This document shows, one piece after another, positions 1 through 10,538 of a stretch of DNA of 64,000 nt. Origin of the DNA: Flectonema sp. DT1601 (Eukaryota; Euglenozoa; Diplonemea; Diplonemida; Diplonemidae); assembly GCA_964019425.1 (NCBI GenBank), contig OZ025790.1, positions 186,001-250,000 on the forward strand, in the 5' to 3' direction. Both the position numbers and the translations under genes were made by a program. Position 1 is the first letter of the stretch; every line of letters begins with the position of its first letter. Below the pieces are notes generated by a model. That model saw only the letters and a program-made list of their open reading frames with translations, was not told where the DNA came from and did not search any database.

Positions 1-1005
1 ATCTTTAATTAAGAACTGGTACTCACTCACAAGTTGGTAATCATTTTGATTATCTGAAACTCTTAATAGTCTTCCGGTAAGTTCAGTTGATTGCTCTGTC
101 TCTGTTAGTACTAAACCATTGAAGACTGTTGGGATAGAAGCGATGTGAATGTCACTCAATTCCTCTTTAGAAATCATCATTGCATTATCAACCGATGCTG
201 TCACATTACTAACTGAAAAGAGTTGAACAAAAGTACCAGCATCTCCTGTCCAATACACAGCTACAATCGATTGGTGATGTGTTTTAGCAATCGCAGATAG
301 TGAAACCTTTTTAACATTATGATCGAAATGTAAATAACTTGAAGTCCCGTCGTTAGCAACAAGTAGTAGTTTCATTATATTATTTTCAGTCACACAGACA
401 AGTTGTTTCTCCAATGGTTCAATGTACAATGTACTGGATAATTTAACACCTGTTGTAATCACTGACATTGACGAAGTGATAACCGTTCCATTTAAAGTCT
501 CAATTCTAAACATAAACATACCTGCAGTACTCCCTACTATTACAGAGAAGGCGGATGAATCTGATGGATTTGATGTAAGTCTTGTGACTGAATGTTTGTA
601 AACAGAACCATCAACAGTAATGTTGGTTGCTGCTGATTCGTTACCTGAAATAACCACAACTTGAATTCCTTCACTTTGTATATAAGACGCGATGATATCT
701 CTGTTATTGCTGTAGCTGATGCTGCATTTCCTGTCGATTAGAATTTCTGAATCATCAGCGATTCGGATTTTTTCTCCTTCAGGATATCCATTTGCATCGT
801 ATCGCTGAGCCGCAATCTCTTTCTCTCCATCTTTTGTACCTTGCCACATAGTTACATAGCCTTCTTCTGTTTCTGAGGCGCAAACATTGTGGGCCCATCT
901 GGTGTGGTATTCCAAATCGTCCTTTATGACGACTTCTCCAGAACAACACAATAACAATCCCAACAACGTCTTCACTACTCTCGTGAATGACGAGATGGCA
1001 TACAT
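1..1005 (-). CDS. Secreted protein with WQ...QRYDANG propeller-like motif, partial (runs off left edge)
   Basis: An open frame of 335 codons starts at the ATG at 1005-1003 and is still open at the window edge. The N-terminus is a typical signal peptide (MYAISSFTRVVKTLLGLLL, then CCSGE). The next stretch has YVTMWQ...GEKEIAAQRYDANGYPEGEKIRIAD, which resembles repeat modules of the type 'W-Q-x-G...Y-x-Q-R-Y-D-A-x-G-x-P-x-G-x-x-F-x-V' known from secreted, mostly bacterial, beta-propeller-like proteins. The rest is rich in S, T, V and possible N-glycosylation sites, with no catalytic motif I recognise. A good acceptor, ACTTCCACAG, lies 11 bases before the ATG. Function unknown; probably an extracellular or surface protein. 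The frame is safe, the family assignment moderate. Confidence 0.75.
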   Translation of the reverse strand, partial: MYAISSFTRVVKTLLGLLLCCSGEVVIKDDLEYHTRWAHNVCASETEEGYVTMWQGTKDGEKEIAAQRYDANGYPEGEKIRIADDSEILIDRKCSISYSNNRDIIASYIQSEGIQVVVISGNESAATNITVDGSVYKHSVTRLTSNPSDSSAFSVIVGSTAGMFMFRIETLNGTVITSSMSVITTGVKLSSTLYIEPLEKQLVCVTENNIMKLLLVANDGTSSYLHFDHNVKKVSLSAIAKTHHQSIVAVYWTGDAGTFVQLFSVSNVTASVDNAMMISKEELSDIHIASIPTVFNGLVLTETEQSTELTGRLLRVSDNQNDYQLVSEYQFLIKD

Positions 1006-2617
1006 CAGTGATTATACTGTGGAAGTACAAATTAAAATATTGGATTATATTTACAACACAATGACTTTAATTATCTGTAAGCTGTGTGATGTAAGGAGAA
1101 GGGGTATTAATAATCAACATACATACATCTCAACACTTCATAAAACAATATAAAGTAAACTATTCAAAGGTTTACTGCCAAAACAGGGATGCAGGAGCCG
1201 GGGAAACTCTCCCTCTAGTGCCGAGCACGCGGAAACCAAAAGGGAAAAAAAAAATCCAAACTTCTTCTTCTTCTTCTTCTTCTTCCTTTTTTTTTTTTTT
1301 CCCCCACCTCCCTCCTTTTTATTCTACATGCCCAGCGGGTGGGAAGGTTTCGCGACTCGTGCCTCACGGGTAGGACGTCCATACGCCTCTCCATATCATT
1401 TTCAGGAAGTAAAACGATACTTTGAGGGGGGTGGTTGCACAATCGTTTTCAAGCAGTAAATTTTTAATTTCTTTCCCAGTTACCTTCTCATTTGGTTTTT
1501 TTTTTTTTTTTCCATTCGGGGTTGTTGTACAGTAAACAAGAATAAAAAACAAAAGGGACACGGGTGAGAAAAGGGGACAGATTTGAAGACACTTACATAT
1601 TTTCTTTTCTTTTCCTTTCTTCTCTTCGCCACCCAATCCACTGGGCACCTACAAGCAGACAGTTATCGAACTCCGAATTTGCAGATTTCGACAAAAACAA
1701 TTTAAAAAGAGTTTAGCAAGAGCTACGGCAAAGACATATAAAAGAATTTTTTAAAAAAATGTGCAGAATTTTTTTTTTTTTTTTTTTTGCACGTCATTAA
1801 TTAAATAACAGCTACTCAGACCCCGGCAATAATCAGAGTTTTCATCTTCGCGTAGTTTTTAGTTCCTTCCTAGTAAAAAAAGAAGTGTCCCGTGTTTCTT
1901 CTATTTTCTTTTTTTTTGCGAGGTACCTTGATTGCCACGATTTGCTGTTTGTTTCTTTTTTTCTCTCTCTTTTTTTTTTTTTTTTTCTTTTTTTTTTCGC
2001 GACCACTCTTCTCACAATGGCTTTTTGAAGAAACCTCTTCCAACCAAAAAGCAAAAACAAAAAAAAAAAAAAAAAGAAGAAATTGAGGGTGAAAGGAAAT
2101 ATACAGAAATACAACTAAAAAAAAAGAGGAAAATAAAAAAATTTGTTTCTTTTTTCCCCAATTCATTTCTTCTCTTTTCTTTTTTTCTTTTTTTTGATTC
2201 CTCAGAAGTTGCATAACTTCCAATGCTCAACAAAGCAAGATTGAGAGTCGCGTACTAGGATAAACAAATTGTATTAGGAGAACACGAAGGGGAATCGAAC
2301 ATGCCTGAACGGGAAGCAGGGAAGGGCTCAGACTAATTTTCTATTTCTTGTATCACATTTTCTCGACGTGTTTTTTTTTTCTGAGAAGGAAAATCTGGAT
2401 GGGGGAAGGGGGAGGCGGGGGGAAACACTACCAAACGGTGGATGGTTTGGGAAATATGGAAAATACACTTGAGCGAGTTCATTTCTTTTTGTCTTCTTTT
2501 TTTTTTCTTTTTTTTCCATTATTACTTTTTTTCTTTATTTTCACTGAACAATTCTGCCTAGGCCGAAAATACCCATTGACATTAGGTAAAGGAACCGATA
2601 ATATTAGGAAAAGTACA
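1006..2617. other. Intergenic, homopolymer-rich
   Basis: No convincing gene. It contains a CTT microsatellite near 1260-1285, many T and A runs (for example 1742-1788, 1970-2000, 2058-2075) and a short G-rich patch at 2400-2422. Open frames here are low-complexity Lys/Phe translations of the homopolymers. A GTTCGATTCCCC-like box on the minus strand near 2292-2303 has no tRNA fold around it. Confidence 0.7.
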
Positions 2618-4255
2618 TTACATTTCCTTGTGTTCTTCATCTTCTGATCTACAGCAGCACCAGTAAATTAAGAAGATAACGATGACGATAGCCGAGAGGC
2701 ATCCAACAACAATTCCAGCGATAGCTCCTCCAGAAATCTCGTCATCGCTGTTGTCAACGAATGGTACTACTGGGATAGTACAAACACCACTTGCATCACT
2801 TACGTAAGGAGCATTGCACAACATGTCCTTACAGATTGGTGTTGCTGTTGCGGTGTTTGACACTCCAGTAACAGCTCTGCTTCCAAAGTGACTTCTCAAT
2901 CTGGTTTCCCTCGTGTCTGGACAGAATCTCGCAATAGATGGAAGAAAGTAAGCAGACTTGTAGTTAAATGATCTTCCAAATCTCGCATCTAAAGTTGGTA
3001 CACTCACCAATCTCGTCAACACAGATCCTGGAAAGGCTGTAAAGGCTCCAACAAACAAATCTTTAACCTGCATTCTCAATCTAATGGATGAATCAACTCC
3101 CAATTGTGTAGTCTGAGTTGCAACACGAGTAGTACTACAGTGGTGTGTAATAAGCTTTACAGCCATCGTTGGTTCAGTGTCAAAGATCGACTCGATTTGG
3201 TTGAGGAATGAGGCACCAAATGTATCAATACCAGCACAGTTAGCAGTGTTGAAGGTCATTCCAATAATAACATCGATGGCTGCGACTCCGTTAATAAGAT
3301 TTCCACTTGCGGTAGGGAAACAGTTTCTGAAAATAGCATTAGTAGTTGCATCAGTGTATTGACTGAATCCAGGTGAACAGACACAACTAGCAGTGGCAGC
3401 CTGCTGAGATGGAACAACACAGGCAGCATTTGGATCACCAAACATTCTACAGTCAGTGTGAGTGCTGCAAACATGAACATCAGATGCAGATAAGGTACTT
3501 CCAGTGTCAGCAACACAAGCTCCATTAGTAACAATGAACCCAGAAGAGCAAGTAATATCACGACAGTTGGTACCGCCAAACCATCCCTGAAGAGTAGTTG
3601 CTCCACTTGTTGGCAACGTACAGAAAGATGGAACAGCATCTGCCAACATCAAACTCTGCTGGTTAGTAGTAGCACCTAAAAGACGAAGGTTAGTTGTAGT
3701 TAACAAAGTAAGAGCTGCGTCAGGGAATGTCAACAAGAGAGGACTGACAAGATCACTTAATTTCATAGAAAGTCTCATTGCCGTGTAAACTCCAGTGGTT
3801 GAACCAGTAGTAGCACAAGAGTGCTCAATAGCGTCAACGACAATGTTTGATGTTTGAAAGTATCCCTGAATTCTCTGAGTGTATTCAGTTCTGAAAGTTC
3901 CAATCTGACTGCAATCACCAGCGTTGTATGTTAAAGTTAAAACAGCTGTCACGTCCTGTCCAGCCTTCAGTGCTTGGGAATCTGCCACTCTCAAGCAAGT
4001 GTTGACGCTGTTGCCGCTTGTGTCGGTAAAGAAACCGAATGGATTAGCACCAGTTGCGGTGCAAACACACTTGTTTGGTGTTGCTGCGGTATTAGTAGGA
4101 CACGTCCCGAAAACATTAGTGTTACAACAAGTTGCTGTAGTGTCACCGTACTGTCTGCAGTTAGCGTTTGATGAACAAACAAGAACTTGATCAGCAGTGA
4201 AAGGAACACCAGCTGACAGACCGACCAACGCAGCCGCAATAAGCAGCGATTTCAT
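2618..4255 (-). CDS. Type I membrane surface protein with two duplicated Cys-rich modules
   Basis: 545 aa. Signal peptide (MKSLLIAAALVGLSAGVPF), large extracellular part, one membrane segment near residues 508-532 (GGAIAGIVVGCLSAIVIVIF) and a short acidic tail ending DEEHKEM. The extracellular part is a clear internal duplication. Each half opens with a small Cys cluster (VCSSNANCRQYGD and VCSTHTDCRMFGD), then a C-x-C EGF-like turn, then an alpha/beta domain of about 120 residues starting VTAVLTLTYNAGDC or IDVIIGMTFNTANC, and a Cys-containing end. The second domain type somewhat resembles a SEA-like fold, but I cannot assign it. The ATG is preceded by the acceptor ATAACTTCAG, 22 bases upstream. 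Likely a cell-surface receptor or adhesion protein; no enzyme motif seen. Confidence 0.85.
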   Translation of the reverse strand: MKSLLIAAALVGLSAGVPFTADQVLVCSSNANCRQYGDTTATCCNTNVFGTCPTNTAATPNKCVCTATGANPFGFFTDTSGNSVNTCLRVADSQALKAGQDVTAVLTLTYNAGDCSQIGTFRTEYTQRIQGYFQTSNIVVDAIEHSCATTGSTTGVYTAMRLSMKLSDLVSPLLLTFPDAALTLLTTTNLRLLGATTNQQSLMLADAVPSFCTLPTSGATTLQGWFGGTNCRDITCSSGFIVTNGACVADTGSTLSASDVHVCSTHTDCRMFGDPNAACVVPSQQAATASCVCSPGFSQYTDATTNAIFRNCFPTASGNLINGVAAIDVIIGMTFNTANCAGIDTFGASFLNQIESIFDTEPTMAVKLITHHCSTTRVATQTTQLGVDSSIRLRMQVKDLFVGAFTAFPGSVLTRLVSVPTLDARFGRSFNYKSAYFLPSIARFCPDTRETRLRSHFGSRAVTGVSNTATATPICKDMLCNAPYVSDASGVCTIPVVPFVDNSDDEISGGAIAGIVVGCLSAIVIVIFLIYWCCCRSEDEEHKEM

Positions 4256-4488
4256 TTTATGGGTTGGGGTGTTTGATCTGAAGTTATAAAAATTAATTTG
4301 AAAAATAATAATTATAATAATAAAGAAAACACCATTCTAACACACCCCATCCTCGTTATAAATAAATATTTTTGAGAACCTGCTAATTAATGAGAAATGT
4401 CAAAACACGAACATTATCTAAAATAAAACAAAAAACAAGCAAAAAATAAGTAGTTTTTTGGCCGGATTGCCATCATATCATAAGATAC

Positions 4489-4524
<36 letters not shown>

Positions 4525-4638
4525 TAAGTCGGAAGGGGGGTGAAAAATTAAATTTTTTTTTTTTATACAACAATGACAAATGGTGTAGAAAGAAGAAAAA
4601 AAAGAAATCCTAAAAAAAGAAGAGAATAAAAACCTCAT
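4256..4638. other. Intergenic
   Basis: AT-rich spacer with a long A run at 4492-4520 and T runs near 4551-4563. The acceptor and short leader for the gene ending at 4255 lie at its left edge. Nothing else seen. Confidence 0.7.
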
Positions 4639-5862
4639 TCATGTTAAACTAATACTCGTGATGTCATTAATCCCTTGTTCATTAAGGTTTGTCATCATTT
4701 TATCTAGATCATTAGGGCCTATTCCCAGATCATTTTTTATTTCTTGTACAGTAGTTTGACCGTTTCTGTGCGTAACAAGTACTCGTCTGCAGCTGGTATT
4801 TTGCATTGCACCAGTACCTCCAGAGATGTGCCACGTGTTTCTAACCATAAGTTCGAAATATTGTTCGTTATCAATGCCTGCTGAGATATCTTGGTAGTAG
4901 CTGCAGAATTCTTGTACAGTAATTTCACAATCTCCGTCTTGATCCCAACCGCTGATGAATTCTTTAAGAACGTCTTCCTCAGTCTTCTCACCTGATAGTA
5001 CTGCAGGGTTTGTAGCCGCATCGTATATTCTGAGAATGTCATCCATGGTGACCGTTCCATCTAAGTTTTTATCCAACAGTTTGTATGCTTTCTTAACTAA
5101 TTCAGTACGTCTGTTGGGCATTGGTCCTCTCACACCTGATAGGAATTCAGTTAGGGAAACAGAACCAGAACCATCTTTGTCAAAATAATTAAAAATAATA
5201 TTTAGTTCAGCCTCTGTTAGGTCAATTCCGTATTCTTGAAGACCCTCTGCGAGTTCATTTCTCTCAAGTTGATTGTTTCCGTTGGTGTCCATTAACTGAA
5301 GCTGTCTTCTGATTCCTCTAAATCCAGTGCTACCCCCTTTTTGTAGTAAAGCTTCCCTGGTACGTTTAATTAGTACGAGTTGTTTATCCATTGGGGATAG
5401 TGCTTTACCGAGTGCTTTGGGTGCTGTTGCATTTGCTTTATTCGAAGGGTCGGAATAGCTGTTGCAAGACTCGGATGCCCATTGATTAAAATTATTATTT
5501 TGAAGATCACAGTGAGGTTGATGTCCAGGGTATATTGTTTTGTCTTTATTTATAATCTGAATCATATCATTTTGTGATAGCCTCTGTTGTTCTGTTCTTG
5601 ATTTTGCTGGTCCTTGAACGGTCACTCTGTTGGCACTTAATTCTTGTTCTCTGTCTGATAGTAGCAGCGGACGTTTACTACAAAATCTAGTATCAGATTG
5701 CTCTTCTGACCAGTTTCCCATTAAAGTGTTGACGCTGTATCCATTCTTACCAACTCCTTGAGTCCCTCTTTGATAACAACCTAATTGGTATCCCCTTTGT
5801 GAAGGTTGGTTTAATGATCCTTGTAGACGCTCGCTGACCCTTTCTTCAAGGTGTTCAGTCAT
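4639..5862 (-). CDS. Calcyphosine-like four-EF-hand calcium-binding protein
   Basis: 407 aa. The C-terminal ~230 residues match the calcyphosine (CAPS/CAPSL) layout: LLQKGGSTGFRGIRRQLQL followed by four EF loops, DTNGNNQLERNE, DKDGSGSVSLTE, DKNLDGTVTMDD and DQDGDCEITVQE, then the family-typical ISAGIDNEQYFELMVRNTWH. Loops 1, 2 and 4 have good Ca2+-ligand spacing; loop 3 (DKNLDGTVTMDD) also fits. The N-terminal ~160 residues are polar and low-complexity with no recognised domain, making it longer than usual calcyphosines (~190-220 aa). Members occur in many ciliated cells and act as soluble calcium sensors. A pyrimidine-rich acceptor, TTCATCCCTAAG, lies just upstream of the ATG. Confidence 0.88.
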   Translation of the reverse strand: MTEHLEERVSERLQGSLNQPSQRGYQLGCYQRGTQGVGKNGYSVNTLMGNWSEEQSDTRFCSKRPLLLSDREQELSANRVTVQGPAKSRTEQQRLSQNDMIQIINKDKTIYPGHQPHCDLQNNNFNQWASESCNSYSDPSNKANATAPKALGKALSPMDKQLVLIKRTREALLQKGGSTGFRGIRRQLQLMDTNGNNQLERNELAEGLQEYGIDLTEAELNIIFNYFDKDGSGSVSLTEFLSGVRGPMPNRRTELVKKAYKLLDKNLDGTVTMDDILRIYDAATNPAVLSGEKTEEDVLKEFISGWDQDGDCEITVQEFCSYYQDISAGIDNEQYFELMVRNTWHISGGTGAMQNTSCRRVLVTHRNGQTTVQEIKNDLGIGPNDLDKMMTNLNEQGINDITSISLT

Positions 5863-6067
5863 TTTTAGATCTTTTATCGCTTAGGGATGAAATATAAAAA
5901 GAATTATTAATAAAGACAACTACTTCGATCACAAGTACTGTTTAGTGTTACCTCTTATCACGTCTTAACTGAAGAGAGAGTGAGTCTCTCTGACAGGTAT
6001 ACAAGTTAACTAACTTGATAGTCGTTGCTTTCTAAGTGTTGCGAACCGCAGGTAAGGTGTGCGGTTC

Positions 6068-7075
6068 TCAAGTCATACTTTCCAACTTTCTCTTTAGAAA
6101 CCTATCTCTTAGTGATTCAATGTCTGCATCGGTATTCCTTCTTGCCATTCTTTCTTTTCTTCTCTCAAGTACATTTTTCTTCCGATCTGCAGCAACGTAT
6201 GTAAGTTTTTCAATTGTTTCAGCGGTACTGAGGGCTGTTTGTATTGCGGGTTTGTCTGTCTCAGTTTTCGGTACAGAATCCCCAACAGGTTCAGGATTAT
6301 TGTTTTCAATTACTTCTTTAGAAGATTGTAAAGGAGCAGCTGGTTGTTCTTCAGATGGTGGTTGTTCTCGCTGCTCTTCTTTGAGCCGTTGGTATTTTTC
6401 ACGACGTTCTTGTTTTCGCTGTTGATCTTTTTTCTGTAAGTAGTTTCGAAGCTGGTCTTGATACTCTTCGCTCTCCTTTTCATCATCATCGTCTGTTGGT
6501 TCTGCAGCACGCTTTTGAAGTAACGTCGAATTGAATGCCGCAAACCCCGTCTTCGCAGCTGAACGACTGTCATCAATAGCGTTGATCACCGCGTCAGTAG
6601 CTGCTCTCTTTCGGGCTTCCTCAGATTTCTTTATAAATACGGGAGTGGCGATAGGAGCAATTTCGTTATCCACGTCTGAATACAAGTGGTCTGTTCTCTT
6701 AGCTTCGTTGCTGATTATTCTTTGGTTTGTTATTTCACGCTCTGCTTCACGTTGTTCAGCTTGGATTTTCATGGCTTGTATAAACTTAGATTGGTTGTTT
6801 GTCTCTTGTTTTATGATTTCTTTTTTAGGCTCGTCCTTTGTATCATAGTCTAGAAGGCCGGGTATTTCCATCTCTATTTGGTTTTTTGAGGCTTCCTCGT
6901 TTCTTTTATTTTTCTTGGCGTTTGCTTCCATTGTTCTTCTGATCAAATCCCCGCCTTCATCTCCGCTGTCATCGTCGTCGTCACCAAACCCAGCGAGTAC
7001 CACGGGAACAGTCTTGTTGGCTAATAACCCTTGCTTGGTTGGTTTCTTGAGTGAAACGGTACCGAAGTTAATCAT
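6068..7075 (-). CDS. NSRP1/CCDC55-like nuclear speckle splicing regulator
   Basis: 335 aa, highly charged. It has the order typical of NSRP1 (DUF2040): N-terminal basic start (MINFGTVSLKKPTKQG), an acidic VLAGFGDDDDDSGDEG patch, a LLDYDTKDEPKKE segment matching the YDSIYDE part of the family, a central Lys/Glu/Arg coiled coil (KFIQAMKIQAEQREAERE, then HLYSDVDNEIAP), and a C-terminal basic stretch ending ESLRDRFLKRKLESM, which parallels the family's SARDRYLAR end. Human NSRP1 binds pre-mRNA and shifts splice-site choice in nuclear speckles. Its presence fits the cis-introns seen in this window. Acceptor AATTCCCACAG sits 18 bases before the ATG. Confidence 0.72.
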   Translation of the reverse strand: MINFGTVSLKKPTKQGLLANKTVPVVLAGFGDDDDDSGDEGGDLIRRTMEANAKKNKRNEEASKNQIEMEIPGLLDYDTKDEPKKEIIKQETNNQSKFIQAMKIQAEQREAEREITNQRIISNEAKRTDHLYSDVDNEIAPIATPVFIKKSEEARKRAATDAVINAIDDSRSAAKTGFAAFNSTLLQKRAAEPTDDDDEKESEEYQDQLRNYLQKKDQQRKQERREKYQRLKEEQREQPPSEEQPAAPLQSSKEVIENNNPEPVGDSVPKTETDKPAIQTALSTAETIEKLTYVAADRKKNVLERRKERMARRNTDADIESLRDRFLKRKLESMT

Positions 7076-7142
7076 ATTCAGATGTAGTAATACCTGTGGG
7101 AATTGTTGTATTTTAATATAATAATTAAATAATAATAATTAT

Positions 7143-7912
7143 TCATAGATGGAAGTGCCCTCCAAATTTGGAGGGCGCCTGGTGAAAATCAGCCACAAAA
7201 ATTTGTAGGGCCAAAATAGGGCCATTGTAGGGCCAAAATAGGGCCAAAATAGGGCGCTGGAGGGCGCGTAGGGCGCTTTTTTAATTAAATTTAATATAAT
7301 GCCGAGCTCATTTTGACACACCCCTGCCCTCAGCGAGGGTCGAATCGCATCTTATTTGACTTTTCTCCGGTTCGCCCGATCAAATGCGTCTCTGGGATAT
7401 CAGTTTACTTGCCACCAGTAAACTTCTTTTTTTTCTCACAAGGTACCTGAAGACCGGCCTATTAGCAGGTTAGCAAGAACGCACTCTCCCTCCTCGAATC
7501 CCTCTATATTCGACTCGGTGCATTCTGCGGGCTATCAGTTCCTTGTAGATCTGGGATGCATCGTCCACTGAAATGAGTTTCAGCTTCAGGGATTGCAGCA
7601 GGCTCCGGAAGCTCTCAAGGAATGGCCCATTGTTTTTTGCCATTGTTGACCTCCGAACCATGACCTGGAGGTCTCGGGTTCGAACCCCGTGACACCCTTT
7701 TTTCTCTTTCGAAAGACTGCCAAGCATGTCAAAATTTTTTTTTGGCTTCTGCGTCAAAATACTTGTGCGTCAGTGTAAGTCCCCGTCAATTTCAGCTTTC
7801 TTATAGTAATAAAAAAGGTAAAAAAAAGCGCCCTCCAAAATAATATTTATATTAAAAGCGCCCTACAAGCGCCCTACACGCCCTCCAAATTGTAGGGCAC
7901 TTCCATCTATGA
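7143..7912. mobile_element. Non-autonomous TIR element (770 bp, MITE-like) with tRNA-like segment
   Basis: The ends are inverted copies: TCATAGATGGAAGTGCCCT then CCAAATTTGGAGGGCG on the left, and the reverse complement on the right with about two differences over 36 bases. Each end also carries direct sub-terminal GTAGGGC/GGAGGGC repeats. A 4-base direct repeat, TTAT, flanks the element at 7139-7142 and 7913-7916, consistent with a target-site duplication. The inside codes for nothing convincing. It holds a perfect Pol III B-box-like GGTTCGAACCC (7677-7687) just after a 7-bp hairpin GACCTCC/GGAGGTC (7648-7673), so the core may derive from a tRNA or Pol III transcript. The transposase family is unknown. 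Confidence 0.85.
7648..7697 (+). other. tRNA-like 3' half (B-box) inside the TIR element
   Basis: An inverted repeat (GACCTCC...GGAGGTC) is followed by TCGGGTTCGAACCCCGTG, which looks like a tRNA T-arm. No matching acceptor 5' strand or D-arm was found upstream, so this is not a complete tRNA. It is probably a relic carried by the element. Confidence 0.45.
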
Positions 7913-9436
7913 TTATTCATAATATTATATAGTTCAGCTGCATTTTATTTTTTTCTTTCGAATGATATCTGTGTTGGGGAAAATTAAAAAAAACAAATTT
8001 TAGAAAAAACTTTTTTGTCAGACAAACTGATACAACTTCACAATGCATTTGTTAAGAGTGTTTCCTGCTTCTGTTTTTTTTTTTTTTTTTTTTTTCTTTT
8101 CTTTCTCTGTTCTTTTTGTCGTTGATAATTTTTTTTTTTTTCCTTCTTCTATTTCTATTATTTTTTCTTCTCTTTTGAAGTCTAATCGTAAATTGCACCT
8201 CCGGTGCGGAAAAGCAACGACTTTATTTTTTTTTTTTTTTTTTTGTTTAAATTTCCTCTAATTGAGGAACAGGGGGGAATTCCAAAAAAAAAATGGGAAG
8301 CAGGAGGAGGGGAAATTTTTGTTCTTTTTTTTTTTTCTTTTTCTTTTTTTTAAAATTCTTTCAAAGATAAAGGTACCATAAACAAAAGGAAAAGAAAAAA
8401 AAAAAATAGTTTTCGGAATTTTTCCGATATTTCAAAAAGTTATGAACCTCCCCCAGCATTCAAAGCCACAACAAGCATTAAAGGCGTCTTGTGAGATAAA
8501 AAGAGGATAAGAGAACGAACTATTCATTAGTTTAAAAAACATGTAAATCCGTACAACTTGATTGAATGTAGTCAAAAAAGAAAAAAAGATGCAAAGATAG
8601 GTACCACAGGACTTGTTAGAAAGGCTTACACAGATGAGTCAAGACGAGTCTCAGGGAAAAAGAAAGAGCAACACCGCTATAGAACAGGATAACTAGGAAA
8701 AGAAGAAAAAAAAAGACCACCTTCTCGAGACACAGTCCTTGGGTCACCATATGACGGTAGACAGCGGACTGGGGTAATTGTTATTCCCCAATTACAAATA
8801 CAGCAGCCAGTACCAATTTCATTGATGCCTCGAAGACTAACTTTACCCTTCTCCTGATTTAATCAAATAAATTATTTTACAGCTAACAGTGCGCCTGACG
8901 TTTGCGGAGTAGTGCCAGTGAGTCAGTTTTTTATTACCCCCACAAGATACACGACAGGAGGCAACTTGTATCCGGCTTATACTTTTAATGACTACTAGTT
9001 TTTCTCAGATAGAAGTTCCAGCAGGCAAAAGAAAAAGCAAAAAGAACTATATTAGCAGGAATTAAAATTTATAATAAAAAAAAAATTAGACCACACTCAG
9101 GTGGATCTACACGAAAAAAAAAAAAAAAAAGAAAAAAATAGGAAACGCGCTGCAGAAAGATTTAAGGAGGAAAAGAAGAAAAAAAATCTGCTATGTATTC
9201 CCTCTCAGGAGAACTAGGCAAGGAAGCGCACGAGGATCTTTCCATTGTTGAACTAATATCGATTCAGAAACAGAACACACACACAGGTTTGTGAAAGGTT
9301 TGTAATGTTATTGAGCAGCATAATTATTTTAGTTAAGAAGAATCAGAATGGGGAGGGAAAAAAAAATTAAACAAGAATTTTACACTTGATTGAGACGACG
9401 TCTTTATATCCAAAACAAGGATCCAACAACAATGCA

Positions 9437-9467
<31 letters not shown>

Positions 9468-10504
9468 GTACAGTAAGAATATAACTCTCTCTCTCTCTTT
9501 TCACTCTTTCTCATTGGGGAATATCAATATTAAACTAACTCGCCAAATCTATATTAAGAATTTATAAAAAAAAAACTTAAAAAAAAAAACCAATTCAGAT
9601 ACACACAGCCCTTATATTTTTTTTGTTGATCACCAGACAGTAATACTGACAGTACATGGGGAAATAGTTTACATTAACATAATAAATAAACGGCTCTTAA
9701 TAATCTGAATAAAAAAGAAGGGGGAAAAAAAAAAAGAATAAATTCCAAACCAAAGTCACTAAACCTCCTACATCCGCTCTAATGCTAGATGTGGAGTTTC
9801 TTTAAAATTGGTGAGACTGAATTTAGAAAAGCGGGAAAAAGAAAAGGGAAAAAAAGACGTTTTACACGCACTAGTGGTTGAAGTTGTAGAGCAAAAAGTG
9901 GTAAACGAAGACCACTCCCCAGATTGTGTGACAAGGTTATAACCAGTTTTGAGGCAAACTATATTTTGAAAAGAATTAAAAAAAAAAAAAAAAAAAAAAA
10001 TTGGAATCAACTGAGCCCTGAGCATCCGCCGATATCGCTGGACGCAAAAGCTTCCTTCGTATTTTCTTAATAAAGTTGATTTTTTTTTTTTTTTTTTAGA
10101 ATAAATAAATAAATAAACAATAGAAGAACCAATCTATATTACAACACGTTAGTTTTTATTAAAAAAAACTGTTTTCGCAACGTAGTCGTAGATTCAAGCC
10201 TTAAGAGAATTCAATGCTCTGATACTTTTTTTTTTTTTTCTTCTTTTTTTCTTCCAAACCCCCTGCCTAATTCCACTCAAATGTCACTGAGAAGTCGGAT
10301 GTCAACACAGAAGTATCCGAAATTGTCAGCTCCACACAAAAGAATTTTATGATTCGAACCTTACAGAATTCTCTCCCTTTTTTTTTTTTTTTAAATTTTC
10401 TTGTTAACCCAAACAATGACACGCACTAATCAGGTTCTCATTTTTTGAGAAAAAACGAGCACCCGATTTATCGACTTTGAAGCTTCTTTATGCTTGGTAA
10501 ATTA

Positions 10505-10538
<34 letters not shown>

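Noticed and set aside
1842-2233. Several overlapping Lys- or Phe-rich frames on both strands
   Set aside because: They are translations of A/T runs without domain, signal or sensible composition.
2285-2310. GTTCGATTCCCC box on the minus strand as a tRNA
   Set aside because: T-stem does not pair and no D-arm or acceptor stem is present. The similar box at 13905-13917 fails the same way.
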